Origin: DASPWW01 sp963756745
Lineage (GTDB): Bacteria; Actinomycetota; Thermoleophilia; Solirubrobacterales; 70-9
Direction of reading: 5' to 3'
DNA length: 64,000 bases
Assembly: GCA_963756745.1 (NCBI GenBank)
Contig: CAVWOU010000009.1
Span: 186,001-250,000 of the forward strand
Under the pieces are notes generated by a model. The model saw only the letters and a list, made by a program, of their open reading frames with translations, searched no databases and was not told the origin of the DNA. Within the stretch, counting starts at the first letter, position 1. Every line of letters begins with the position of its first letter. Position numbers and translations under genes: made by a program. Shown here piece after piece: positions 51,018-59,670 of the stretch.

Positions 51018-51224
51018 ATGGAGGACGGCCCCAGAGAGGGAGTCAGGGACCACCCGGTCGCGTCTCAATGCGTCGAGTGGTGCCCGATCTGCCGCACGAT
51101 GGACGTGGTGCGCGAATCGACAACTCCGGAGGTGCGCGAGCAGTGGCAAGCGGTTCAGCACGAGGCGCTGCTCACCCTCGGTGCGATCGTCGAGCACTAC
51201 GGCCGGAGATCGACCGATGACTGA
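51018..51224 (+). CDS. Small Cys-rich protein (68 aa) coupled to the cyclase
   Basis: 68 residues with CVEWCPICRTMD, a CxxxCxxC zinc- or redox-type knuckle, then a helical tail (EVREQWQAVQHEALLTLGAIVE). Starts with a leaderless-type promoter; its stop lies 8 bases inside the large cyclase gene, so the two are translated together. No family recognised; a cyclase-regulatory partner is a reasonable hypothesis. Confidence 0.7.
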   Translation: MEDGPREGVRDHPVASQCVEWCPICRTMDVVRESTTPEVREQWQAVQHEALLTLGAIVEHYGRRSTDD

Positions 51225-54200
51225 GCAAACCTGCGCGAGCTGCGGAGTCGGGAACCCGCCGAGGGCGAAGTTCTGCATGTCGTGCGGCGTCGCGCTGGCC
51301 CCGAGCTGTCCGGCGTGCGGCGCTGAGAACCCGCCGGGGGCGCGTTTCTGCATCGAGTGCGGAACCGAGCTCGAAGCACCCGCCGAGCCGGCGGCGGCGC
51401 CTTCCGCGGCCCCCGAGGTCCCACCTGAGGAGCGCCGCAATGCCACCGTGCTGTTCGCGGATCTATCGGGCTACACGGCGGTCGCGGAGCAGATGGACCC
51501 CGAGGCGGTGAAGTCGCTGCTCGACCGCGCCCTGCGCCGCCTTGGGCAGGAGGTGTCCCGCTACGGCGGCAGGGTGGACAAGTACATCGGCGACAACGTG
51601 ATGGGGGTTTTCGGCGCGCCGGTCGCCCACGAGGACGACCCCGAGCGGGCGGTGAGGGCGGGGCTCGGGATGCAGGCGGCGATGGACGAGATCAACGACG
51701 AGATCGCGAGCCCATCCAGCGTCGAGTTCGCGCTGCGGGTCGGCGTCAATTCGGGTGAGGTGCTCGCGGGCCAGGTGGGTGACGAGTACACGGTGATGGG
51801 CGATCCAGTCAACGTCGCGTCCCGGCTCCAGTCCGCCGCGCGACCGGGCAGCGTCACGGTCGGCGAGGCGACGGCCCGCCTCACGAGGCAGGCGATCGAG
51901 TACGAGCCGCTCGAGCCGCTCGAGCTGAAGGGGAAGTCGGAGCCGGTCCCGGCATGGGAGGCGACCCGCGTGCTCGCCGATGCCACTCGGCGCATGATTC
52001 GCGGCAAGACTCCGCTGATCGGGCGCGAGGACGAGACCGCGCTGCTCGAGTCGCTCTTCGAACGCGTCGTCCGCGAGGGTCGCCCCCACCTCGTGACGGT
52101 GATCGGCCCGGCCGGGGTCGGCAAGTCGCGGCTGATGCGCGAGGTCGTCGGCGCGCTCGCCGCGCGGCCCGAGCCGCCCGCGATCCGCGTCGGGCGCTGT
52201 CCGGCGTACGGATCCCGGATGGGGTACTGGGCGCTCGCCGAGGTGATCCGCGACCAGTTCGAGATCGTCGACACCGACGACCCCCAGGCGGCGTGGGAGA
52301 AGCTTCGCGACGGGATCGAGCACCTCGTATCGGACGCCGAGACGGACGAGCCGGCCGAGCGCCTCGCGGCGATGGTCGCCCGCCCCCTCGGGATCGAGCC
52401 GGCCGACGAGGTCACGGGCGCCGCCGGGTTCGACGGAGATGACCCCCAGGAAACGCGCGACCGGCTGTTCTCCGCCGTGCGCTCGGTGGCGGAGGCCATG
52501 AGCCGGCGCCGTCCGCTCCTGCTCGCGTTCGAGGACATCCACTGGGCGGACGAGGGAATGCTGGACCTGATCGAGTACCTGGCCCGCTGGGTCCGCGGCC
52601 CGGTGCTGCTGATCTGCCTGGCGCGCGACGAGCTGCTCGATCAGCGGCCAGGGTGGGGCGGCGGCCGGCGCAACGCGACGACGATCTCGCTCGAGCCCCT
52701 CACCGACGATCAGGCGAAGGAGCTCGTCTCGACGTTGATTTCCGGCACTGTTGGCGACGGCAACGGGCTCGCGGAGGTGGCCCCGCAGGTGGCCGAGCGC
52801 TCTGGCGGCAACCCGCTGTTCGCGGAGGAGATGGTCAACCGCATCCGCGAGGAGGGAACGGTAGCCGCGGACACGCTCCCCGACACCGTGCACTCGGTGC
52901 TCGCGGCCCGACTCGACTCGCTCGAGTCCACCGAGCGCCGCCTTCTCCAGCACGCGGCGGTCGTCGGCCAGACCTTCTGGGAGGGCTCGCTGGCCGGGCT
53001 CTCCGATGAAGCGGGTGATCTCGCCGAGGCCCTCGCCGCGCTTCAGGAGAAGGATCTCGTGGTGCCGAGCGCCGGCAGCCGGCTAGCCGGCGAGCACGAG
53101 TACGCCTTCAAGCACGCGCTGATCCGCGATGTCGCGTACGGCACCCTGCCCAAGTCGGTGCGATGCCGCAAGCACGCCGAGGTGGGGCGGTTCATCGAGG
53201 ACCGCGCGGGCGAGCGCGGCGAGGCCGTGGTGGCGCTCGTCGCCGGCCACTACGGCCGGGCCGCGACCCTCGCCGCCGAGGCCGACCTGGCCCCGGAGGA
53301 GCGCGACGAGATCGCGGCGGCGGCGCTTCGCTCGTCCGAGGCCGCCGGGGATCGCGCGGCGGCGCTGTACTCGAATCAGGAGGCGCTCGGCCACTACGCG
53401 TACGTACTCGAGCTCTCCGACTCCCTCGACGCTGCGGACCGGGCGAGGATCGGCGAGAAGGAGGGCGATGTGGCGCTGCGGCTCGGCCGGGTCGACTCGG
53501 CGGTCGAGCTGTGGGAGCAGTGTCTCGAGTACCACCGGGGAGAGGAGGACCTCGCCAGGGTGGGCGACCTGCATCGCAAGATCGGCGCGGGGCTATGGCA
53601 CAAGGGAGAGCGTGAGGCGTCGATCGACCACTACCAGCGCGGGATCGACCTGCTCAAGGACGGTCCCCCGTGCCTGGAGCTCGTGCGCCTGTACGAGGAG
53701 GCGGCGTCCCTATACATGCACACGGGGGACAACATGCTCGCGATCTACGCCTCCGAGAAGGCGCTGCGCCTCGCCGAACGTCTCGACGAGGCCGCCGCCG
53801 CGAGCCGCGCCCACGGAATCTTCGGCCGAGTGTTCGGCCGCATCGGGGACACGGCGAAGGCTCGCGAGAACCTCGAGCGGTCCGTCGAGCTGGCGCGCGA
53901 CTCCGACCCGGGGGAGGCGGTGCGCGCACTGTTCACGCTCGGCTATCACCTCGAGGCATCGGAGGCCGATTACGAGGGCGCCGCGTCGTCGTACACCGAG
54001 GCCCTCCAGCTGGCCGAGCAGGTGGGCGATCTGCCATCGCAGGTCGAGCTCCACGCCGCGCTCGCCCAGCTGGCGGCGTATCGGGCGGACTGGCCCGAGG
54101 TCGAGCGCGCGACGGACGCCAGCGCGGCGCTCGCCGAGCGCGAGGGCCTGCTCGGCAAGCTGTGCTTCCCCTACGTGATGCGCGGCGTTCTCAGTTGGCG

Positions 54201-54780
54201 CGACGGACGCTGGGACGACGCCGCCGAGATCTGCCGCCGGGCCCACGAGCTCGCCGAGCAGGTGGGCCGATCCGAGGTCGCTTTCTCCGCGCTTTACTGG
54301 CTCGCCGCCACGCTTCGCGACCGCGGCGACTACACGAGCTCCGAGACCGCGCTCAGCCGAGCCCTGGACGTGTGCGAGCGAGCCGGCCTGATCGCCCAGT
54401 CGATCGAGTCGATCGCGTGCCGCGCGGTCACCCTGACGCTCGGCGACCGTCCCGACGCGGCACGCGAGGCGGCGGTCGAAGCCGAGCGCCTCGCGGAGCG
54501 CCTCCACTATCCGGTCGGCCGGGCGTTCACCACCGAGGCGCGCGGGGCGACCGATCCGGATCCGGAGTCGGGAACCGCGGCGCTCGCCGAGGCGCGCGAC
54601 GCGTGGAGCGGGCTCGGTCGCCCGATCGACGCCGCACGCTGCGAGCTCTTGCGCGGCAACCGCCTGCTCGAGTCCGACGCCGCCGCCGCGGCCGTCGCGC
54701 TCGAGGCCGCGGCGTCGTCGTTCGAGGAGCTTGGAGTCGCCCACCTTGCGGAGCGCGCCCACGCGCTCGTCGGCAGGTAG
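51217..54780 (+). CDS. Zinc-ribbon adenylate cyclase-AAA ATPase-TPR signalling protein
   Basis: 1,187-residue cytosolic protein. Two zinc ribbons (C6/C9/C20/C23 and C31/C34/C45/C48), a class III cyclase domain (~75-260) with LFADLSGYT (D82), YIGDNVMGVFG (D126) and DPVNVASRLQSAA, then an AfsR/STAND-like ATPase (Walker A GPAGVGKS ~300, FEDIHWAD Walker B ~442) and a long TPR array from ~700 to the end. This matches the large actinobacterial cyclase/ATPase signalling family. Ligand and product unknown. It is translationally coupled to the Cys-rich protein. Confidence 0.88.
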   Translation: MTEQTCASCGVGNPPRAKFCMSCGVALAPSCPACGAENPPGARFCIECGTELEAPAEPAAAPSAAPEVPPEERRNATVLFADLSGYTAVAEQMDPEAVKSLLDRALRRLGQEVSRYGGRVDKYIGDNVMGVFGAPVAHEDDPERAVRAGLGMQAAMDEINDEIASPSSVEFALRVGVNSGEVLAGQVGDEYTVMGDPVNVASRLQSAARPGSVTVGEATARLTRQAIEYEPLEPLELKGKSEPVPAWEATRVLADATRRMIRGKTPLIGREDETALLESLFERVVREGRPHLVTVIGPAGVGKSRLMREVVGALAARPEPPAIRVGRCPAYGSRMGYWALAEVIRDQFEIVDTDDPQAAWEKLRDGIEHLVSDAETDEPAERLAAMVARPLGIEPADEVTGAAGFDGDDPQETRDRLFSAVRSVAEAMSRRRPLLLAFEDIHWADEGMLDLIEYLARWVRGPVLLICLARDELLDQRPGWGGGRRNATTISLEPLTDDQAKELVSTLISGTVGDGNGLAEVAPQVAERSGGNPLFAEEMVNRIREEGTVAADTLPDTVHSVLAARLDSLESTERRLLQHAAVVGQTFWEGSLAGLSDEAGDLAEALAALQEKDLVVPSAGSRLAGEHEYAFKHALIRDVAYGTLPKSVRCRKHAEVGRFIEDRAGERGEAVVALVAGHYGRAATLAAEADLAPEERDEIAAAALRSSEAAGDRAAALYSNQEALGHYAYVLELSDSLDAADRARIGEKEGDVALRLGRVDSAVELWEQCLEYHRGEEDLARVGDLHRKIGAGLWHKGEREASIDHYQRGIDLLKDGPPCLELVRLYEEAASLYMHTGDNMLAIYASEKALRLAERLDEAAAASRAHGIFGRVFGRIGDTAKARENLERSVELARDSDPGEAVRALFTLGYHLEASEADYEGAASSYTEALQLAEQVGDLPSQVELHAALAQLAAYRADWPEVERATDASAALAEREGLLGKLCFPYVMRGVLSWRDGRWDDAAEICRRAHELAEQVGRSEVAFSALYWLAATLRDRGDYTSSETALSRALDVCERAGLIAQSIESIACRAVTLTLGDRPDAAREAAVEAERLAERLHYPVGRAFTTEARGATDPDPESGTAALAEARDAWSGLGRPIDAARCELLRGNRLLESDAAAAAVALEAAASSFEELGVAHLAERAHALVGR

Positions 54781-54791
54781 GGAAGCTCGGG

Positions 54792-55199
54792 TCAGCCCAC
54801 AAGGACGTTGGCCCCGACGGCGACCGCGGCGAGCGCCAGCGTGAGGACCGCGGCAAGCGCGAGCAGCGTCTCGCGCCGCCCCCCGCCTGCGAACAGGCTG
54901 CCGACGCTGGCTGCGATTGCCGCGAGCGAGCCGGCGCTCCACGCGACGGCGTATGGAAGCGTCTCGTAAGGCGTCTCGGCCGGCGGGGTCGACGACGCGG
55001 CCAACGCGGCCCACACGAGCCCGATCACGAGCGAGACGGCCGCGAGCCACGAGATCGTCACCGCGAGAGCGATCGCGCCCGCGGCCAGGGTCCTCCTGGC
55101 GCTCGGGAGCGCGCCGGGCAGCACCCGGGGCACCGCCGGCTCGGCTTGGACCCGCAGCCGTGCGATCTGAAGAGTCGGCGACGTCGCGGAGATGGCCAC
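54792..55199 (-). CDS. Membrane protein with 3-4 TM helices (135 aa)
   Basis: An N-terminal polar segment (~1-38) followed by hydrophobic helices (LAAGAIALAVTISWLAAVSL, VAWSAGSLAAIAASVGSLF, LLALAAVLTLALAAVAVG). GTG 55199 is chosen because upstream sequence overlaps the divergent DUF2203 promoter. It is convergent with the cyclase. No family recognised. Confidence 0.6.
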   Translation of the reverse strand: MAISATSPTLQIARLRVQAEPAVPRVLPGALPSARRTLAAGAIALAVTISWLAAVSLVIGLVWAALAASSTPPAETPYETLPYAVAWSAGSLAAIAASVGSLFAGGGRRETLLALAAVLTLALAAVAVGANVLVG

Positions 55200-55235
55200 G
55201 TACTTCGATCCCGCCCCCCAATCACCTGCCAACCG

Positions 55236-55241
55236 TAGAAT
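55236..55241 (+). promoter_or_regulatory. -10 hexamer of leaderless DUF2203 gene
   Basis: TAGAAT, 7 bases, GTG start; no Shine-Dalgarno. Confidence 0.55.
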
Positions 55242-55248
55242 CGCCCCC

Positions 55249-55668
55249 GTGGCCGAACCGGGTGAGAGCGCGCGCGGGGAGGGAAGCACCATCCACGAGC
55301 GCCACTACACGGTCGAGGAGGCGAACGCGTTGCTTCCGAGCGTCAAGCCGGTGCTTCGGCGGTTGCGTGACGCCAAGGACGAGCTGACCGACACCGAGGC
55401 GCACGAGGCGCTCTCGGAGGCGGCACCCGGGAACGGCGGCGGTGACCCCGGCCGCAAGGTCGGCGAGGCGTTCCTCGTGGTGCGCGGCCTGCTCGGCACA
55501 CTGGAGGAGGCCGGGATCGTGGTGCGCGACATCGACCGCGGTCTGATCGACTTCCCGGCGATCCGCGACGGCGAGGAGGTCTACCTGTGCTGGGAGCTCG
55601 GCGAGGACTCAGTCGAGTACTGGCACGATCTCGAGTCCGGCTATGGGGGCCGGCGCCAGCTCGATTGA
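55249..55668 (+). CDS. DUF2203 family protein
   Basis: 139 residues matching DUF2203: RHYTVEEANALLPSVKPVLRRL at the N-terminus, then GIVVRDIDRGLIDFPAIRDGEEVYLCWELGED, the conserved core. Function unknown; small cytosolic protein. GTG chosen from the leaderless promoter; earlier in-frame starts extend into the divergent gene. Overlaps the next gene by 26 bases. Confidence 0.85.
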   Translation: MAEPGESARGEGSTIHERHYTVEEANALLPSVKPVLRRLRDAKDELTDTEAHEALSEAAPGNGGGDPGRKVGEAFLVVRGLLGTLEEAGIVVRDIDRGLIDFPAIRDGEEVYLCWELGEDSVEYWHDLESGYGGRRQLD

Positions 55669-56107
55669 GCAGCTTCTCAGAACTCTGACGGCGCACGAGC
55701 GCCTGGCCGTCGCCGGGGCGGCGATCGTCGTCGCAAGCCTGTTTTTGCCCTGGTACGGAGTGACGCTGGCGGGAGGGCTGGTGAAGACGGCGATCGGGAC
55801 GTTCGGCTGGGTCGAGGCCGCTCTGCTTCTGACGGTCGGCTCGGCCACGTTCCTGATCCTGATCTGCTCCCGCGGCTACGACCTGCCTCGACCGCTCAAC
55901 GAGGGGACGCTGCTGGTGATCGCCGGCGCGTGGGCGGCGATCCTCGTCGGATACCGGCTGGTCGACCGGCCCGAGTTCGGCCTCGTCGGCGTCGACCGGA
56001 CCGGCCTGCGCTACGGGATCTTCGTGGCGCTGGCCGGCGCCGGTCTGCTCGTCATCGGCGGGCTCCGCAAGCGCCGTGAGGTGCTCGCGGAACGCGCGAC
56101 CGAGTGA
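55643..56107 (+). CDS. Four-helix membrane protein (154 aa)
   Basis: Four hydrophobic helices (LAVAGAAIVVASLFLPWY, AALLLTVGSATFLILIC, TLLVIAGAWAAILVGYRL, GIFVALAGAGLLVIGGL) and a short basic C-terminus. The start lies 26 bases inside the DUF2203 gene. No family was recognised. Confidence 0.65.
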   Translation: MGAGASSIEQLLRTLTAHERLAVAGAAIVVASLFLPWYGVTLAGGLVKTAIGTFGWVEAALLLTVGSATFLILICSRGYDLPRPLNEGTLLVIAGAWAAILVGYRLVDRPEFGLVGVDRTGLRYGIFVALAGAGLLVIGGLRKRREVLAERATE

Positions 56108-56155
56108 GACTCACGCGGTGCAGGTGATCGGCCCGTCCACGCATCGCGGGCACCC

Positions 56156-57562
56156 CTAGCAGCGCCTCTGGAGCTCATCGATCGCCTCGTCGATCGCTTC
56201 CGCCAGCTCGCCGAGGTCGGAGATCGCGTCGGGATCGGTGCAGACCCCGAACTGCATCGTGCCGTCGCACGAGAGCGCCGACACGCGCAGCGCGTGCCGG
56301 TCCGCCGGCTCGGCGATCGAGCACAGCTGGACGACGGGGCTGCCGAGGATGTAGATCGGCTCGCGCGGCCCCGGCACGTTGGAGACCGAGAGGCTGAACT
56401 CGCGCGGGCCCGACGTCGCTTGGACGAGCTCCCGCCCCACCGGGCCGAGTCGCGAGGCGGCGTGGAAGAACGTGTACAGGGCGTCCGCGTCGTGGGCCGC
56501 CTTGCGCACGGTGGTCTCGGCGTTGATCAGCTCGACCCGGCGCACCGCGTCCGGCTCGTGGACCGGGAGGTCGACGAACAGGAACGAGTCGCGGTTGCCT
56601 AGCGCGTCGGGCTCCTCGTCGCGGTGATGCATGCTGACCGGGATCTGGGCGCGCAGCTCCTCCCCGCCACCGGCGGTGTGGGTCCAGTTGCGGAGCGCGC
56701 CGCTGATCGCCGCTAGGACGACGTCGTTGATCGTGACGTGGGAGCGCACGCGCTCGCCGATCGACCGCTCGATCGCCTTCAGCTCCTCGATCGGGCGGCC
56801 GACGAACGCGAGCTCCCGCCGGCGGCCGATGTGACGGTCGAGCGACGAGTCCGTGCCCAGCGGCGTGAGCTCGCGCACGAGCGCGCCCGGGAGGCTCGCC
56901 GCCCCGCGCACGGCGCTCACCCAGCGCCGCGGGCTCACGGCCTCCGCGGCCAGACCGGAGATAGACCGGCGCGCGTCGGCGAACCGGTCCCCGAGCCCGG
57001 ACGCGACCAGCTCGAGCGGGCTCGGCTCCGGCCCGGGCCGCCACTCCCGCTCCTCTACCGGGGCCGGATCGCGCTCCGTGTCCCAGAGGATCTGGCCCCC
57101 GAGCCGCACCGCGGTCACGCCGTCGGCCATGCAGTGATGGATACGCCACACGATCGCGCTCCCCCCGTCCTCGAGCGGGCCCACGAGGTCCATCCGCCAC
57201 AGCGGTCGGGTGTGATCGAGCCGCTCGCCCATCAGCTCGGCGGCGATCCGCAGCAGCTCGCTGCGGTCCACCGGGCCATCCGACTCGTAGCGGACTACGT
57301 GATCGGCGATATCGAACGACGGATAATCGACCCAGGTGGGTCGTGCAAGGCCGAGCGGCACGAACGCCACCCGCTGGCGGCACCGCCGAACCCGCCCGAG
57401 TCTCGCCGAGACATGCCGCCGCAGGGACTCGATCTCGATCGCCTGCCCCTTGTCCGGCGGCGCCACGATCGCGATCTTGCACGTGTGTCCGGCGATCGCG
57501 GCGGACTCGAGCCTCAGGATCTCGGCGTCGTCGAAGCTGAGGCGATCGGTGGCCGCTGCCAT
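56156..57562 (-). CDS. Wax ester synthase / diacylglycerol acyltransferase
   Basis: 468-residue bifunctional WS/DGAT, making wax esters or triacylglycerols from acyl-CoA. Catalytic HHCMADG at 142-148, PLWRMDLVGPL before it, and the C-terminal FSLSVSNVPGPREP region. The HHxxxDG motif is intact. ATG; TACCCT lies 8 bases upstream (minus strand 57571-57576) and a palindrome covers the -35 area. Storage-lipid synthesis fits the acyl-CoA and SCP2-like genes elsewhere in the window. Confidence 0.9.
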   Translation of the reverse strand: MAAATDRLSFDDAEILRLESAAIAGHTCKIAIVAPPDKGQAIEIESLRRHVSARLGRVRRCRQRVAFVPLGLARPTWVDYPSFDIADHVVRYESDGPVDRSELLRIAAELMGERLDHTRPLWRMDLVGPLEDGGSAIVWRIHHCMADGVTAVRLGGQILWDTERDPAPVEEREWRPGPEPSPLELVASGLGDRFADARRSISGLAAEAVSPRRWVSAVRGAASLPGALVRELTPLGTDSSLDRHIGRRRELAFVGRPIEELKAIERSIGERVRSHVTINDVVLAAISGALRNWTHTAGGGEELRAQIPVSMHHRDEEPDALGNRDSFLFVDLPVHEPDAVRRVELINAETTVRKAAHDADALYTFFHAASRLGPVGRELVQATSGPREFSLSVSNVPGPREPIYILGSPVVQLCSIAEPADRHALRVSALSCDGTMQFGVCTDPDAISDLGELAEAIDEAIDELQRRC

Positions 57563-57592
57563 TGGGGGCGAGGGTAACCGCCAACTGAAGCC

Positions 57593-57616
57593 TTTGGTAG
57601 TCCATGGGCTACCAAA
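57593..57616. promoter_or_regulatory. 24-bp near-perfect palindrome upstream of WS/DGAT
   Basis: Arms TTTGGTAG and CTACCAAA flank a centre TCCATGGG that is itself palindromic except for one pair. It lies 31 bases before the WS/DGAT start, covering the -35 region of its predicted promoter. Likely repressor operator (TetR-like geometry); it could also end the upstream frameshifted gene. Confidence 0.6.
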
Positions 57617-57637
57617 CGCTGCACTCGGCGTCACTCT

Positions 57638-58010
57638 CTACTTGCCCGATTCGACCACGATGTCGACGGCTACCGGGAGCGAATCGCGGCCCCACCCGGT
57701 CAGGTCCCCGCTGTATCCGGCGCTGTACTTGTCGAGCAGCAGCCGCCGGGCCATCGCGTCCTCGTCGCCGTCCTCGACGGTCCGCGCGGTCCCATCGAAG
57801 CTCGCGGTCGCCGATTCGCACCCGGACCTCGGGCGTGCGCATCAGGTTCCGCACCCAGTTGGAGCGGTCGCGACCCCCGGACAGGATGTAGATCGTCGTG
57901 CCGGAGAGCCCGAACCAGATCTCGATCTCGCGCGGCTCGCCGCTGAGGTGACCGATCGTGGTCAGGTAGCAGTAGTTCTCCGCCCCGAGCCCGGGATCGA
58001 GGTCAGCCAC
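57638..58010 (-). pseudogene. Frameshifted F420/nitroreductase-family gene
   Basis: First ~75 residues (ENYCYLTTIGHLSGEPREIEIWFGL, GGRDRSNWVRNLMRTPEVRVRIG) match the small split-barrel F420-dependent/deazaflavin nitroreductase-type family. A frameshift near 57793-57800 moves the reading frame by one; the rest, ending KYSAGYSGDLTGWGRD-like then SLPVAVDIVV, is readable in the next frame to a TAG at 57638. GTG start at 58010 overlaps the stop of the epimerase by 8 bases. Decay, programmed slip or sequence error. Confidence 0.75.
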
Positions 58011-59026
58011 GCACGAACTCGCCCCATGTGATGCGCCCGTCGCGGTGGTCGGGACAGGTGTTCCTGCCCTCGCGGACCGCGCGAGCGACCTTCCCCGGCA
58101 GGCGAAGGTTCACGACGCGGCGTGGTCGCCGGTAGCGCGCCCGCCACGCGGCCACGATCTCGCGCACCGTCAGCACCTCGGGCCCGCCATAGTCTGGAGC
58201 CCGGCCCAGCGGTTCTCCCTCGAGCAGCTCGACGACTCGCCGCCCCACCTCGGGCGCGGCGACGCTCTGGAACCGCCACTCGAATGGCAACGGAGCGATC
58301 GGAAGCCGACCGGCGGCGCGAAGGGCCATCGCGAGCAGATCGTGGAGCTGGGTCGCGCGGAGGATCGTGTGCGGGATCGCGGCTCGCCGCGATCTCGCGC
58401 TCGCACGCGAGCTTTCGCCGGTAGTAGCCGAACGGGATCGCGTCGATCCCGACGATCGAGGTGTAGAGCAGATGGCGCGCGTCTCGCGACGCGTCGAGAA
58501 TCGTGCGAGTCTGCTCGAGGTCGGCCTTGCCCCGCCGGCGGGTGTCCGAGGCCGCGTGCAGGACCAGCTCGGCCCCGGCGGCGGCGCGGGCCACTCCCTC
58601 GCCGGTCGTCAGGTCGCCGCGGTGGGTGCCGGCGCCGGGGCGCCGGGAGAGCACTCGCACTTCGTGGCCGCGCTCCCGAAGCGGGTCGACGAGGTGGGAG
58701 CCGAGCATCCCGCTCCCGCCCGTCACGAGGACGACGCTCAACCCAGCCGTGTCGACCACGCGCTCGGCCGCGAACTCGGACCACTCCCGATCCCCGCCCT
58801 CGCGCTCGAGGTCCGCGGTCGCCTCCGTCAGGACCGCGGCGACCTCCTCGATCGTGGGCGTCGTTCCGAGGACCCCGCCGAGGTCGTGCTCGACGACGTG
58901 CCCGGCGTACCAGCTCGCCCACTGCTCGTCGCGCTGGCCGCCGAGCTGCTCCTGCTCATAGGTGCCGTGCGCCGACTCTGCCTCGTCGAGCAGCTGGGTC
59001 ACACGCTCGATTCGCTCGTCTGCCAT
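58003..59026 (-). pseudogene. Frameshifted NAD-dependent epimerase/SDR gene
   Basis: Residues ~1-95 form an N-terminal helical part, then VVLVTGGSGMLGSHLVDPL (Rossmann start), LYTSIVGIDAIPFGYYRRKLACERE. Near 58385-58392 an extra C shifts the frame; the remainder (IPHTILRATQLHDLLAMAL to the end at 58003) is a normal atypical-SDR C-terminus in the other frame. It precedes the also-frameshifted nitroreductase gene. Start ATG with GGAG 5 bases upstream, so it is expressed in principle. Confidence 0.75.
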
Positions 59027-59077
59027 GCCAACTCCGTTCGATCGCGGGACGCTGCGAGCCTACCGGGTGCGTTCGTT

Positions 59078-59653
59078 CTAGAGCGCGCGCGCCGCGATGC
59101 CCGGATAGTCGAGCACGAGGCCATGCTGGTCGTAGGTGAGCTCGTCCTCGTAGTCGAACCTCGGCGACGCGTACGAGTACCGCTGGCGCTCGCCGTCGTC
59201 CTCGAGGCGAACGTAACTCTGCTCCAGCCGCTCGACGCGCAGAGAGGGCGCGCGAACGTAGGCGGCCGGCGCTTCGGCGCGCCGGCCGAGCTCGAGCCCC
59301 AGGCGGTGCACCGGGAAGGCGTTGGTGAACGCAGAGCCCTCGAGATCGACGTCGAGGCATCCCGCGAGCTCCGTCGCTGGCTTGCCGTCGACGGTCCACC
59401 CGCCGACCCCATCCGCCTCGAGCACCACCTCGGCCACGCCCGATACCGAGCGTGCGACGACACGCGCGGATCGCGTTATCCAGCTTCCGTCGAGTGCGAC
59501 GCTGTACTGGACCCCCCACGCCTCGCCCTCCTCCACCCCCGTGGAGTGCCCGTCCACGCGATAGCCGTCTCCCTCGCGGCGAATGAACACGACCTCGAAT
59601 CCGACGTGAGCATCGACGAGGCGCCACGCGGCGGCTTCCGGAACTTCGACCAT
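59078..59653 (-). CDS. Putative glycolipid-binding protein (DUF1089/PF06475-like)
   Basis: 191 residues. Matches the glycolipid-binding family by VGFEVVFIRREGDGYRVDG, DGSWITRSARVVARS, GWTVDGKPATELAGCLDVDLEGSAFTNAFPVHRL. Function uncertain. ATG after a 17-base gap from ilvA, so it ends the hpd-hmgA-ilvA transcript. Confidence 0.8.
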   Translation of the reverse strand: MVEVPEAAAWRLVDAHVGFEVVFIRREGDGYRVDGHSTGVEEGEAWGVQYSVALDGSWITRSARVVARSVSGVAEVVLEADGVGGWTVDGKPATELAGCLDVDLEGSAFTNAFPVHRLGLELGRRAEAPAAYVRAPSLRVERLEQSYVRLEDDGERQRYSYASPRFDYEDELTYDQHGLVLDYPGIAARAL

Positions 59654-59670
59654 GTGTAGTCGGTCTCCGG

